Origin: Mugil cephalus
Lineage: Eukaryota; Chordata; Actinopteri; Mugiliformes; Mugilidae
Direction: 5' to 3'
Length of the DNA: 64,000 nt
Assembly (NCBI RefSeq): GCF_022458985.1
Contig: NC_061786.1
Location: 2,403,501 to 2,467,500 of the forward strand
This document shows positions 44,912 to 58,619 of this stretch, piece after piece. The position numbers were made by a program, and so were the translations under genes. The notes under the pieces were generated by a model. It saw nothing but the letters and a program-made list of their open reading frames with translations, did no database searches and had not been told where the DNA came from. Position 1 is the stretch's first letter, and every line of letters starts with the position of its first letter.

Positions 44912-47900
44912 ATGGGCAAGCCTCTTAGCCGTCCTGGGTGTTTCAGGAAAAGCTCTTGCTGCCTGGAGAAACATGGAGCTGGGAATGGGGGGGTGGGAGG
45001 GCGAGACGGGGGAATGGAAGGGGGATACGGAGACGGCTATGTACCCCAACGATCCATTTATGACACCATGTGCATCAATCAACAGATTGACAGTCATCAC
45101 CACCACCACTCTGGAGGGTCTGTGAGGCGAGATGGTGGCCAAGAGGGAAGTTTTAGCTATTCTGCAAGTGGGTCCCTCAGAGTCAGCAGGTCCCCGGCTG
45201 ACATGTTCGATTCACAGCCTCGCTCTTTAACTCCAAATCCCTCCTTTGTGAGGAGACTGGATGAGCGAGCCATCTTTGATTCGTTGAAGCTCGGATGTCA
45301 GGATGCAGATAACAGCGGCTGCCATTCACCAGGACGCTTCACTCGGTCAGTTTCTCCGTCTGTGTCTTCATTCTCAGCACCAGGAGTGTCCTCCTCCTCA
45401 AAGAAACACCACCACCACCACCATCATCACCATGGAGACAGCACAAAAAGCAGAGAGGGTCGACAGTCCTGGAAAGTCTTGCCACCACAAAAACACATGG
45501 AGTGTATGGAGCTTACTACAACAGAAATGATGGACAGAGGAGGCGGATATCTGAATCCGGGGCAATACGCTCATCCTGGGGGCCAGTCTACCTCTCTTAC
45601 CTCCCCCCTCATCTCACCCTTTTCCGGCTCACCTCTCTCTTCAGGTTACCATACTCCGGTCTTTTTCTCGCCTGCCAAACCTCGCCCCAGTCAGACTCAG
45701 AGTTTGCGTTGTTCCCCTCCTCATGTAATCCAGCCGAGGCATTACTCCCAAACTCAGAGCCTTCGGATGTCACCGCCCCATGAGCTTAGACGATCACCCT
45801 ACCGTTCCCCACTGGTCCAACTGTCTGCTCATGACCTTGAGCAGGACCTAAGGGAACGAGGAGGAGGATGGGGCCGCAGTGAGCGAGAAAGGGAGTGGGA
45901 GAGGGAGAGAGAAAGGGAGATGGAGCGAGGATGGGCCCAAAGAGAGTGGGAAAGAGAGAGGGAAAGGGGAAGGCTGGAGAGGGAGAGAGCAAGAGAAAGG
46001 GAGAGGAGGGAAACATCGAGTTTTGGAACGTTTGGATATGGCAGACCAGTTCCTCTGCGTTCAGACAGAGACTCTGTGTTTTTAGAGTCCGACCAAGGGC
46101 TAGACACAACACCCCTGTTGCTCCCCCAGCCCTCACCTTCACCCTCCCCTAGTGCTGCTCCCAGAATGGGCACTGGGGCAGTGGGCAGGAGCAGACCTGG
46201 GTCAAAAGTAGGCCCTGAAAGCGTAGGTGGAGGAATGATCTCCAAATATGACAATGGGAGTGTGGGCTTAGTGTTAGTTGACAGTAAATCCGGGTGTGGA
46301 CCAAGGTTGGTAAGTGAAGTTGGGAATGCAAATATGTCAGAGGCTGAGATCAGGGCTGGGGTACAAGAACACCATAGGGCTGAAAGTTGGAACAAATATG
46401 ACAATGGATCCAGGGCTAGCATTAAAAACATGCCTGAAAAAAGAATGGGCTCCCAGGTAAAAACAAGGCCAGGGGGTCGAGATTTGGAAGGAAAAGTGCA
46501 ATCTGGGGTAGAGATAGAAAATATTGCCCCTGCTGTGCACAAGGAGGCGCAGAGAGGAGGGACAAAGAGCGGAGAGAAAACTGGAAGGTATATGACTAAA
46601 CCAGAAACTATTGCAGAAACTATACCCTCAAATGTGACTGACACAGAGAACAAGGTTGGGCACAGAGATAAAGTTGAGATAGAAGCTGGCTCTGGTCCAG
46701 GGATGAAGCCTGAGCTTGTGGCAAATGTTGGGGTAAACGCCAGTTCAAAACATATGGAAAACATGATTAGGCCAGAAGCTGATGTTATAGCGAAAGTTAA
46801 TAATGTGGTTGGTTCAGTAGCAGAGTCCAGAGAGGAAGCTGAAATCGAGACAGATGCTAAAACTGCTCTTACATCTAAGCCTGAGGCAGCACTTGAAACT
46901 GCTGTTGGTAGTGAAACTGAAAAAAGGAGTAACAGTGAGACTGGGCTTGTCAGTGAAGCCAACAATATTTCTAAGACTACAGATAATGCACAGACAGGAT
47001 TTGTTGCTGGAGATAAAACAGACGTTTCTAAAACTGCAGATCAAGCTGAGAAAAAGCCACTGGACATTGACAAAACAGAATCTAGCCATGTAAAGAAAAG
47101 TTCAAAATCCCAGAAGTCCAAATCATCCAAATCCAGTTCCAGGTCTCGACCTGGCACAGCCACAGGGCTGAGACCAGGTTTAGCCAGTCCTCGGCAAAGC
47201 CGAGGACTTGGAGACCTTGAATCAACAGGCCCAGCTGAGGGCATCGAGTCCACCTGGCCTCGCCGAATCATTGTTAGAAAGAGGACTGTCCGTCAGGGTG
47301 GGGCACTCCACAATCTCCCTATTCTCCCCCCACTCCCTTCTGTCCTTTCAGCACTGGAGAAGAGGCGACCACATGCCCACCTCCACCCCCGCCCAGGCCA
47401 CTTGTCAGAGAACCCATTAACTAATGTAATGAACAGTTCAAGTATTGTTGGACGATGCTCACTTAAAGAGCCCTCTCATCCAGAACTGGGACAAGGTTTG
47501 GTGGGCAGAGCTTCCCTGAGGGAGCAGACCTTGGAGCACTGGAGGGTCTGTAGAGAGCAAGAAGACTCAAAGAATCCCAAGAGCAAGGAAAAACAAGGAG
47601 AGCAGAGCAAAGAGAAGACTGGTAAGGAAGAGGGGATGCGAGAGGAAGAGATGAGAGAGAAGGAGAGGAGAGGAGAGAAAGACAAAAAGGAGGAGAAAGT
47701 GAGACAGAAGAAAGAGAACGTTACTGTTTGTGCGGGGCTGGTGGAAGAAACTGGTCAAGAAACGTTGTTGGAGAGAAGGGAAGAAAAACTCCAAGAACAT
47801 GCAAATCAACCAGTGGAACTGAAAAAAGAGAAGGATTTCAAGATCGCGCCTGAAAAAATGGAGGATAGGGCTATAAAGATTAAGGTTGGAATACAAGAAC

Positions 47901-50900
47901 GGCCGGGGCAAGACCCGGATGAGGCTGCCGCTACCTTACAAAAAGAAGAGGGTGAGGTGGAGGCAGCAGAAGGGGGACCACCTGGGCAGGAGAGGGGCAT
48001 GGAGAGCTGGGATGCGGTCCTTGAAATGGTGAACACACTGTGGGATGATGGCTGGGAAAAAGGAGGAGCAGGAGGAGGAGGAGGAGGAGGAGATACCGAT
48101 TCCTTCTCAGGCTCCCTACCACGTTGGCCCCTCCTCCGGCCCCCAGTTGGGTTTGGCGGCTCACACCCCCCCTCCTCAGCTGCATCGGAGCTCAGCCTGA
48201 CGGAGTTAGAAAGGAGAGCCAGGGAGCTGGACTCTGACCTGGAGCATTTAGACCTGTCTCAGCCTCACAGAGACACCCAGGATTTATACCAAACACTGCT
48301 CGAGCCACAGAGGGAACGAGCTGACATGTACCAAACACATCCTGGGCCACAGAGGGAGAAAGCTACTCTTATCACAGGTAGCTGGATTTTGTTTGTTTTT
48401 ATTCTACACATTTTGAATTTATTAGCCTGCATACTGGAAACAACTACATGATTTTACTTGTCATTGAGATAACCCCTACTGAAGACTTTTGTCGGGTTTG
48501 AAAAAAGACATTGATGATGTCATAGAGATGTCATCTGACGTGGCTATGGCTTGAAGACACTAGGACTTGTCTTCCAAACTGAAAACATGGAGTTGTGGTC
48601 TTGTACCGTGGAATAAGGGCTTGAGGAAAGTTTGCAAGACAAGGGTAGAAGATCAGGTCTAGACACCTTCACTGATGAACTTTAGTGGTGAAGATTATTA
48701 TCAGCTGTAAGAAATTAGCAATTAACCAAATCACCAAAAACAATTCTAGATGAAACCAGACCGTTAAATCCTGGAGCTATGCACAATTATTAAACATTAG
48801 AAATCTCAGTCACAAATTGTTTTGTTTCAGTTACAAAGCACAAAAGTAATTTGACAGATCTATCTGATCTAGAAAGATATAGGTGAAGATAGAGAACTGG
48901 TGACATATTTAACTAAATTAAAAACAAACGATTTTCATTTAGGCTACTAACATTCTAGGCTAGAATGTTAGTAGGCATGTTGTATTTTGCTATTTTCAAC
49001 CGAAATCTTCTTCTTTTATTTAAAATCAATGCAATATTCTGCAGTGAACATATTAAATCCAGTTTTGCCATTCGTTGCATTAAGAACAGATCTGCATAGA
49101 CTGCTTTTCATTAACAGCTTTATGATTCTAGCAGATTATTTTCTTTGTATGTGGTGGTGCTGAATTCTGCACTTTCAGAACAAAAGTATAACTGTTCATT
49201 GCTTTGATCTGATTTATAATATAGTTTCCATACATAAGCATTGCTCATTGCTTTATATGTTTTCTAATAAATGCCATGGTATTCTCTTAATATTACTCCA
49301 ATAAATAAATAAAGAAGATTAAGGTAAAAGAGGTAAAATAAGATGGGTGAGGGAGAAGCTGTGACATGATCACTGGGTTCGGAATCCTTAAAACACAGTA
49401 AATGTAGCTTTCCATTATTGTACTGTCCACTTAAAATAGAACAACTAAGGTGATATTGTTCCCAAGAGGAGCTTTAGATGAGAACATGTTTCTCGGAATT
49501 AAAGCGATTCGGGTTTTGATTCCTCTCGACTATCCTGACTCCCTCAGAAACTGAGCCTTGCTAAAAACAATCCATCTTATATTGCTATATATTGCAGTGT
49601 TCCAGTCTGACTGGACGCACTGCTGAATACTGCATCACTATGCACATTATTTCATAGCAAGATCATAAGGAGAAAATGTACATGTATACAGTAATACAAT
49701 AACAAAATTTATATAATATAAAATGGATGTATTAAAATACTTTTCAGTAACACCATTCAATTCAGTTCAATTCATATTGCATCAGTCACAACACAAATAG
49801 TCTCAAGACATTGAAATCAATAAATATCTATTTTGAAGACAGATCTCAGTTACCTCTCATTAGCTTTGTAGTGTAGTGGAGACTCTTATGGAAACAAGAT
49901 ACTGCTGTATGTAAGTGCTAAATATGGACAGCAATGACACAGCAGGGAGTGACAATACCTTACTCCCTACGGGGAAGTTAGACTCAGAACGGATGGAAGA
50001 AATGAAGGAGGTGATCTTGAAATGTCTTCTGAACTGTTGCAGCGGTGACACATGGGTCCATTCAGCTTAAAGAGAGTAGTTTGTAACTGCCTAGTGCCTA
50101 AGCAGTTGTGAAAGCTGTTTGCTTCCCTCGGCTGATACTTATCATCATAGACACCTATATGTGAGACATTTTTATGAAGCTCAGGCTTACAGTTCAACAA
50201 GGAAGATCTGTTCCCTCATGTTCTGTTCCTTTCTGGTGAGAATTGTGCTGTCGCTCCATTTCCTTATCTTTTCCGTTTCCCCAGCACTGTCACGTCACTA
50301 CTTCCATCCAATGATCTATTTGCCAGCCTTCTTCCAGTCAAACATTCCCTCGTCTCTGTGATTTAAAATCATTGTCATTCTGTCACTTCATCCTTAGGCT
50401 GTCCATTGTGCAACCCTCCTCCTCCCCATCTCCACCTCTCCATGGTCATCCTCAAAGTCTTCATCAGAGTTCTCCGACCTTCAGCCACCTGCCAACTTCT
50501 TCTTCTCTGCCAAACTATTAATTCATTCATTCACTATCAATTCATTCTTCATCTACTTAATCTCTCCTTGTTGAACTAACCTTGTGAAGGGTCTTTCCTG
50601 ATCCAGATCTCAAGCCAATATCTGGAGTCATGAGCAGTAGAGGATTGATGTTGTATTATCTTGAATATCTTGCCTTTTCAGGGGTGGGCAGCAGATCACA
50701 GGTCAGTTTGGAGCTCAGTGCTATGGCCTCACCAGCTACAGATGCAGACAGGCCGGTGGACTGGTCAACTAAATCTACTGGGACTTCCACTGTTGGCACA
50801 AGGTAGAACCTCCTAATTACTCACTACCAGACATTACATACATCCAGGGTGACTCAGAGGTCCCTGCCGGCTGTAAATGTACTGATGACAAATTGGACTT

Positions 50901-53900
50901 GGACTTTCAGTTCAGTTCAGTTTTCTATTACACACTGGTATTAACTGACTTGTGAGAACTGTGATAACTGACTCAGATATTTTAGATTCATTCTGTTGGT
51001 GTCACCACAGTGACAAGGAGAACAGGAGTAAATAACGGATTATCTTATCTTATGTGTCTGACATTTTCAGCGTTGATTTAAACAGCAAAGTATAACTTCT
51101 GGATGTTTTTTTTTTTCATTACTCATTTTGCTCTCTTTTTCTTAAAATATATTTTGATGTATACTCACAGAGCAATCAAATATGTCTGCATCAGATTTTA
51201 ACTTGAGTGTATCATGCAGTGTTGTGTCAAGATTTCTCGCAGTTTAAAACTGATCGTGTGGATTCAACATGAGTGAACCATGAGTGTTATCCATGACCAA
51301 AATGGTAGTGGTGCAAGCCTGGAGACTTTCAGTACGCCAATTCAATTAGAATGTAAATGTAACAGCAAGTACATCGGACAGGAAAGCTGCTGGACATTTT
51401 TAAGCACATTATGAATATGAGATTTTTCTGAATCTCACAAATAAAACGAAATAAACAGTAATTCTTAGGTTCGTTCTTTAATCGTGAGCACACTGTTTTG
51501 ATTTACTTCAGCATTTAGTTATTTGCTACATTTTGTGATATCCTAAAGTTTCACAGTTTTAAAGTCTTTCGTTAAATTTGTCTTTTGCCAGATCACGATA
51601 ACTATCAAACTGCAATGACAAACCAGACCATGCCACAATCTCAGCCAAATGATAGTGCTAATGTGTTTGTAATGATGTATGCATCACCAGATACATCTGT
51701 GAGAGTGAGATGTCCCGGGGCTGTGTGATAAACGCAAATGAATGGCCCTGATGAGAAAAAGTAGGTTGTAACAGATTTGATGGCATCCGTGGTAACCGAC
51801 GGTAGAGAGAAACCATTAGGAGAAACTTAGCAGACACATGAGGATGAAGAAGTCATTTCACTGTTTTTGTGTTTTCTTGCTAGCTCCACTAAAGAGGACA
51901 GCTCTCCAGACTCCAATCTGACGCTGGAATCTGACTCCAGTGGTGTCTTCCTCTCCTTATCTAATCAAAGCCAAGAGGAGGCCAGCTCTGACAGTGACCA
52001 GCCAATCAGTGGCTCCGACCTAGGCAGCAGCAACACATCACTGGAGAAAGATGGGGATGATGGAGGGTTAAAGGAATGGGGGAGGGAGGAGAGTGCAGAG
52101 CTACAGTGGTGCTACCCATCACTTCTCGACACAGGCTCGCATGAAGACACTGAAGGAGACGGTGAAAGAGAGGAAGTGGGGTGTGGAACAACAGCAGGAG
52201 ATGAAGAGATGATGGACGAGAATGAGAGAAAATATGGTAAAATGGGAATGGTTTCAACCAAGTCCCCGTCAAAACAAGCAGTCTTTAAGGGCACTGTGAA
52301 TCTAAATGCCCCACAAAGTGAAGAAATGCCACTTCGGAAAAAAGTGACCCTCATGGGAAGAGACTCCCCACTTCCTTTGTCACCCTCAAAACAACCAATC
52401 AAACACCTTCTAGACCCCAATCAGAAGCCAATCAGAACCTCAGGACTAGACTGTGGCGACCTAGATCCCTTTGTCCAGTCGGACAGCTTTGTTTACCTTG
52501 CTGTGTCTGCCAGGCCTGCCTACGGGGCTAACGTCACCGCAGCGACAGAAATTTCCAGTCATCATAAAAAACAAGACGGTGTGCCGCCACATACGGACAT
52601 CGCGAAAACCAATGTGGACCTGTCAAATCCGGAGTACACCAAGTCGACTCACCTTGCCCCACAAAAACCAGAGGAAGGTGATTTTCTTTGCACTGACAGC
52701 TTTGTCTACCTGGCTGCTCCAGCCTGCCTCCTGTTGGGCCCTGAAGGAACCACACACTACAGTGGCAAGTATGTATGCATTCATACTATTGCCGATATGT
52801 TCATATAGCCATCCATCCATCCATCCATCCATCCATCCATCCAACAGGCAGCCAGCCAGGCAGCCAGTCAGTTTTGGCATTTGCATTTGCTTGATATTTG
52901 GAGTGTATATCCCCTGATAAATTGAGCCTGTCAATCACAGAATATTTGTGAAATGCATTTCCTCACTAGGGCAAGCTGGGAATGTCTGGCTGAGGCACAG
53001 CTGTTTTAGAGGTCAACTCCAATTTATCTCCCTTATTTGGGCGCTAGTGAGCCATGTTCAAAGAGTCAATTTGAGTGCAGTCCAGTCTAAAGCCTGGTTT
53101 ATAGTGCTGCAATGGACCTGCTCAGGGCAAGATCATAGTGTCAATATGGGGCCAGTGCCACTTTAGGCCTTTATAGGTGTGCGGGTGTATTGGCACTGTT
53201 CTGTAATTATGCTGCTAAAATGCAAGTCAGCAGCTTTTCAGTCATGCTGTGTCCTTGGTAAATGGAACAAAACGGTTATTGCTGCCTGTGTCCCCATAGT
53301 GTGGGGAAGCAGGGTATGCCATGCATACACCTATAGCCAACACAGAAGCATAAATCTATTTTGAGGAGACCATCAAGCTGCAGCAGGAGTCTTTGTGTCA
53401 CAAAAACACAAGTGGGGAGGAGTTGGAAGGCCCTGAAGTAAGCGTCTGGCAAACCGTCAGACGACACAGGAGGGGAGACAGGGCTGGGTCACGGCTGCTA
53501 TGAGCAATATGTTTGATTCTAGTTATACTTTACTACTTTTTATTCATAACATATATTTCTGAGTTATAGTACAAATTCCTGAGGCACTTCAAAGCAGTTT
53601 TCATACAAGAATAAACGTGCTACAGGAATATGTGGAATAGTTGCTAGTGATCAGTGTTACTTAGTCTTCTTTTTCTGTTCTGTCTGTTCTGTTCTATTTT
53701 CCAGGGACTCAGATTCAGAGAGCTCTGGCTCTGGACCTGTTGACCTGTCAGTACTAGGTTGCGACTCTGTGGCAGGGGATAGTGACTGGGACTCAGACCT
53801 GTCGGACTCTGATCCCAGCCGTTCCTCTAGAGTTTCTACGATGGGTAACAAATCTGCTGGTGTAGCACGGCCCAAGCGTCTGCCTGCTGAACCTGACTGG

Positions 53901-54287
53901 GACCTGTTTGGAGAAACCACTGAGCCTGAAGTGCTGAGTGAGCTCTTCACTGAGCAGGACAGGAACAACAGCGGCAAATCAGGAACAGCTACTGCGGTTA
54001 CCACCAGCATGGCGACAGCACCTGCCATTCCCACGGCAACTCAACCTGTCTCTGCATCAGTCAAGACGATGGCGACAGCAGAGCAGTCAACCACGAAGAA
54101 GGTGACGTGGCAGTTTAAACCAGCCCAGCGGTCGGTTTGCACTGGAAGCAGGAAGGAAAAAGATAAGGAAATGACACCATCGTCCTTGGTAAGGTTCACA
54201 GAACAGGAAGGTGGCGAGACCCATAGGCCCCCGCCTTCATCATCATCTTCTTCATCATCATCACCCTCTTCATCGTCATCTGGTTAA
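44912..54287 (+). CDS. Unnamed large disordered protein with N-terminal acylation signal (four exons)
   Basis: Four exons join in matching phases: 44912-48377, 50682-50802, 51884-52768 and 53705-54287, giving about 1,684 residues. The start MGKPLSRPGC fits the N-myristoylation pattern (Gly2, Ser6) with Cys10, Cys16 and Cys17 as possible palmitoylation sites, so attachment to the inner face of a membrane is plausible. A block YVPQRSIYDTMCINQQID (~43-60) and RRLDERAIFDSLKL (~114-127) look conserved-type, but I cannot name the family. The rest is low complexity: His tracts (62-66 and 166-174), an Arg/Glu-rich charged segment (~325-370), a Lys/Ser-rich stretch (~720-750), a Glu/Lys-rich segment (~885-1010), a GGGGGGG run and a C-terminal Ser run. 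Exon 3 carries two related motifs, SDSFVYLAVSA and TDSFVYLAAPA, and exon 4 a Ser/Asp-rich acidic region followed by PEPDWDLFGE-like AEPDWDLFGETTEPEVLSE. There is a good Kozak G after the ATG. A splice acceptor at 44278 suggests a 5' untranslated exon upstream. No transmembrane segment or enzyme motif seen. Confidence 0.75.
49743..49815 (-). repeat. LINE 3' tail in intron 1 of the 44.9-kb gene
   Basis: Reverse complemented it reads 'aatgtcttgagactatttgt' ... 'gaattgaactgaattgaatg', the same tail form as at 18.0 kb but in opposite orientation. Confidence 0.55.
52809..52843. repeat. (CATC)n microsatellite
   Basis: About nine units start 40 bases after the exon 3 donor of the 44.9-kb gene. Confidence 0.95.
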
Positions 54288-57200
54288 TTTTCTGAAAGAA
54301 AGTTGTTTAATCCATTGAGAGACGCGACACCTGAAGACTAAATATCTTTAACTTTCTGTAGAAACCAATGGTTTGAATAACTTAATTTTTTTGCCTGTAA
54401 ACTCTTGCGTCTAGCTGCTGCTATTGCCTTCTTTGACCTTGTAAAGGCTGCAAAAAGAATTGTTAATTGTTGTATTTACCTAGGTTAGTCAACACAATAT
54501 CATATAGAAGCACTGTAAAGATGGCTGGTGAGACTCAGGCTTAACAGAAACAGTGTCGTCTTTATTATTTTCATCAGTCGAATTTTGGATTACAGGGTGG
54601 ACTTTTTAGTTATATATATATACATTCATATTTTCTCTCTAAAAAGTGAATATAAGTAGTTCTGTTGAACATGTATTCCTCTGAATGTACTATACAGGAT
54701 ATACCCAACCTATAACAGGTTTGACATATCAGGAATTGTTGATAACCTGGACTGGTTGCCTGTATTTAAACATTAACACCTTGATAGAATCAGCCCTTAC
54801 ATCAAATTACCACAGTACACCTTCTGTACTACAGCCTTTGACAAGTGAGAGGTTGAACTTTGCAGTATATAATGTATTTTATAATATCATTCAACTCTGT
54901 GAATTTAACAGTGTGTCAATAATTATTATATTATAATTATATTTTAAACATTGAGATCATTATTGGGCAGAAATATATAAATATATATGTGGTGAATGTG
55001 CAAACACGAACAGCAAATGAAAGGGTTGATAACATTTAATTAAAATGTTTTATTTATCAGTTAGATTGAAATTGTGAATGTTATATTTGAGCAATATGCT
55101 TACAGAGTCATGCTATATTCTATGTTTCATATGTGGAAATTGTTGATATGTATTATAATGGCTGAGTTTAAGTTTATTTTTACAGCCAGATACTGATTGT
55201 AAATGCAGTCTTACTCTCATTTAGAGGTTTAATGTGTAACATTTTTAATCATCAGGTAGTTTGGTCTAAGTGCCATAAACAACGAGACCGCGAGTGAGAT
55301 GATGCCTTTCTCAAAATAGATACTTCTCCCATAATGTCTCCTCCAGGGCATCTTTGGTTTTACTAAAAAAGATAAAAATGCTGGAGATAATTCTAGTCCC
55401 ATTTGCCTCTTGCTCCCCTCCACCATTTGTCACAGCAAGAAAATTAAACAACTTCAGCTCTGTTTGCACTGAAGAAAAGCAATCCAGAAGATTTCCCCTC
55501 TAAATCTGAGTCGGCGGCAATACGCAATGTAAAGTGCAGTGTGGAGGCTGGTAAAGTTGCCAATCATCCCTGCAGTGGTCTGGCTGTTGAATAATTATGC
55601 TAATGTCTCACGATGGATGTGGCAATCATTTACTGATGTTAAAAATGATACATGTAGCACCTTCAGGGGAGAGAACAGTGCAGTCAAAGGTAGTACCAGC
55701 GTGGCAGGGAAATGAAGGTGAAGGGTAACAAATTGTTGTCAGCAGCACATTGAGGATTTTTGTCACACATATATGATGTGGCTGTGAAAGGTTGTGTTGG
55801 AAGTCCTGGCCTGTGAGGCGCATTGCTTGCTCGGCAGATTTAATTATGTCAAGGCTAAAGTGACAGTGAAAACACAAGGATTTGGTGGGTCAATCTGTTG
55901 TGGGGAGGCTGCTGCCGTATTTCTTGATTACAGTTTGTGGAACAGGATGACAGCTGCAAGTATGAACACTGGCTTTGCCAGCCTTCATCCATGATGATGA
56001 AGATGCTCTGTGTAAACCAGAAGGATTTGGTAGAGCCTTACATGCACCTGTCAGGTTCAGGGACTGATTTCTCTCTGGTGTTTTTAAGCACATATTTACA
56101 AACACATCCACTGAGGAATTAAGTGTTTCATTAGCATATCTCTATTTTTAAAGCTACAGGTATTTGTTTCTGACTGTCTGAATGTCTTAGGAAGTGAATG
56201 TTAATCAGGATAGACTGATGGCCGCTGAGGATTTACAGTGAGCGCAAGTTTCGGATCGCGATGTTTATTCTTTACCTCTCAGAGTGCAGTAAACGAATGT
56301 TCCTTCATAAATCTGTCCCTCAATAACACCTAGAATAACACACATCTCAGTGAATGGCATCGTTTTTGAAACACGAAAAGGGAACTGTGAGAACGCTGTG
56401 GAGTTAACCTGTAAGGAATCCCTCCTGATGGGAACCTATTGACCTCCTCTACAGGAGAAACCATCCAGTCTATGCTGGAATAATATCACCTGGCCCCAGG
56501 TGATTTTGTGCCACATTTCAACAGAAATATATATGTGTATCTGACTTTAACCATAGGACCTTCCTTGTGCCACATGCAGTATTCAATTTAGAAAATACAA
56601 TCTATTCATTCACTGGAATGTTTATTTTTTAATCTTGCATTTCCTGCGTTCTTCCTTTAAATGTTGTGAAATATTATGAGTCTCCTGATAGATTTGAATA
56701 TCCTCACATTAAGTTTTGGATTCCCTACTAATATCTTATTTGACATTGCAATACATTTAAATTCGCTGTGATCCACAGAGAAAGGCTGAGCTGTTGTAAT
56801 ATGGCACTACACATCGTGTAGCTGACTGCTAGCAGAACATATCCTCAGCTGTTTCTGCTCAGGCTCATGTCTGTGCCATATGATGGCTAGAGAAGCCAGT
56901 GCACTTCTCTCACCAGCCTCTAACCATGGGACGACAGAGCAGTCACTGTTATTGTAGCTGTATGGCTGTGGTTGTTTAGTTGTTGGGTGCACATGCTAAG
57001 GGGCTGTGTGTTCACAGCTGACCTAATTGTTTTTTTGTTTTTTTTGAGGGCTTATTGAACTCCTGTGGTAACACATCTGTCATATCTGACAGAAGCAGTG
57101 CAGGCACAAATGTCATGTGCCATTGTTATTCTCTGTTGGCTAATGATAAGAGGAGTATTTGCTGTGAAGTCACTGTAGACATTCCCACAGCATTATAATG

Positions 57201-57350
57201 CCTGAGCAAAAAGCATATCCATATCTACACATTACCCGGCAACTGGAACGAATAAAGTGCCGACCAGCCACAACATCATGACCAGTGACAGGTGAAGTAA
57301 ATATCATTGACTATCTTGTGACAGTACAGTGTTCTAGTGGGAAAGTTTTG
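54288..57350. other. 3' UTR of the 44.9-kb gene and intergenic DNA
   Basis: The 3' UTR starts here but no canonical AATAAA is evident within the first ~900 bases; an ATTAAA variant lies near 55039. No further coding exon was supported. Confidence 0.4.
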
Positions 57351-57354
57351 GGCC

Positions 57355-57555
57355 TGTATGGATGCTTAGACATGTACCACACACCTAGTACTTGCTCCCC
57401 CTTAACCTATACAACCCAAAGGCCCCCACTAACAACGTTCTGTTACCCTCAGAAGACCCATGTCCATTCTCTAAGTCACAGCTGTTTTGGAGGCACAAGG
57501 GAGACCTACACAATACTAGGAAGGTGGTCTTAATGTTATGCCTGATTGCTGTAAG
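57355..57555 (-). repeat. Dispersed repeat, copy 4 (inverted)
   Basis: Minus-strand reading starts 'aatcaggcataacattaaga' and includes 'ccaccttcctagtattgtgt', 'aggtctcccttgtgcctcca', the 'catgggtcttctgaggg' block and 'cctttgggttgtataggtta'. It ends near 'tacatgtctaagcatcc'. Confidence 0.8.
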
Positions 57556-57685
57556 CGCATAATGCAAAGTATCATCTCCTGTTTCTCTAGGTGCTGGACA
57601 CAAAACTAGCTCAAAAACACCATGACCACTTGGCTCTGTAAAATATACTGTTGTTATTTTAAGCAGTTTGTGCTCCTAATCTACA

Positions 57686-58616
57686 TATAGAGGGTATGCA
57701 CGTGAAGTCACAGCAGGCAGTGGTCTCCGTGGTTACGGCCACTGAGTGGCAAAAAGTGAGAGATGAGCATGGCTCATCCATAGGCTTTAATAGCTGTAAA
57801 ACTAAATAAAAAAACATTGGGAAGAGCTGTTGTGCGATTGACTTTACCGGCAGATTTGAAAAGCAGTTGGAGATATATTTTTAGATGCTCCTGAAAGCCA
57901 AAAAACAAGAGAAGTAAATGGATCGCTGCATTAGAAGAACCAACTGGAATCCAGGCACTGAAACCTGGTGTTGTGGTTCACATTTAGTGTCAGGTAATAT
58001 TAATTTATTCTGTATTTTTTTGACAAAGTCATACCTTAAGTTACTTCTTAAGTTACTTTCTGGAGGGCTGTCAGATAAGTCTGTCGATGTTGTTGGTTTG
58101 GCGTAGTTACGGCCGACAATAACTATTTCAGTTCCAACAATAAATAACAATAAAACAATAAATGGAATGTTTGTGATCACTCCTCGTCATCCTTTTAACA
58201 TCCAGTTTAACTGGCTTAACGTCCAGTATTGTATGGCTAACGCTACTTCTCAGTAAAGCTCTTAGTGTTAGCATCTTTTATTTAGCTACATTTATCATAA
58301 CTGAAATGAACTAAAACTGAAACTGAGGCTATTCCACTTTTCCAAATAAAGGGGTACTCTAGAAAGCCATGGGAGCTGTGTTGTATAAAGTACCAAAAGG
58401 TTATACTTTAGTATATTGTGCAGTTCACGCCACTGACATCAGTTACATATAAATATCAGAATAACTGTCAATGTTCATGGATCATGTGTCCTTCATTTGA
58501 TCTGATAATCCACATTTCTACCGGTCTCTCTGTATTTACTGATACATTTTGCCATGTTTTTGCCACTCAGGGGGGCGTGGCCTGGTCGGAAGTGACATCA
58601 ACGCATACCCTCTATA
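57686..58616 (+). mobile_element. THAP-domain DNA transposon, non-autonomous, with TIRs
   Basis: The left end TATAGAGGGTATGC (57686-57699) is exactly repeated in inverse at 58603-58616, and inner blocks ('gtgaagtcac', 'ctgagtggcaaaaa') are also mirrored, so the inverted repeats span about 70 bases with gaps. Inside, on the plus strand, a THAP-like peptide is readable across one frameshift: a SCCAIDF start, KWIAAL, then IRRTNWNPGTETWCCGSHLV. The spacing resembles the C-terminal half of THAP zinc fingers (W...R.NW.P...C..HF). A splice donor-like gtaatatt follows. No transposase core remains, so this is a dead, short derivative of a THAP-carrying element such as ISL2EU, Kolobok or a P-like type; I cannot choose among them. 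Confidence 0.75.
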
Positions 58617-58619
58617 GTT

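Noticed and set aside
45829..46965. Long minus-strand open frame inside the 44.9-kb gene.
   Set aside because: Its Leu/Ser-rich composition mirrors the Glu/Arg/Lys-rich sense exon; no splice or family support.
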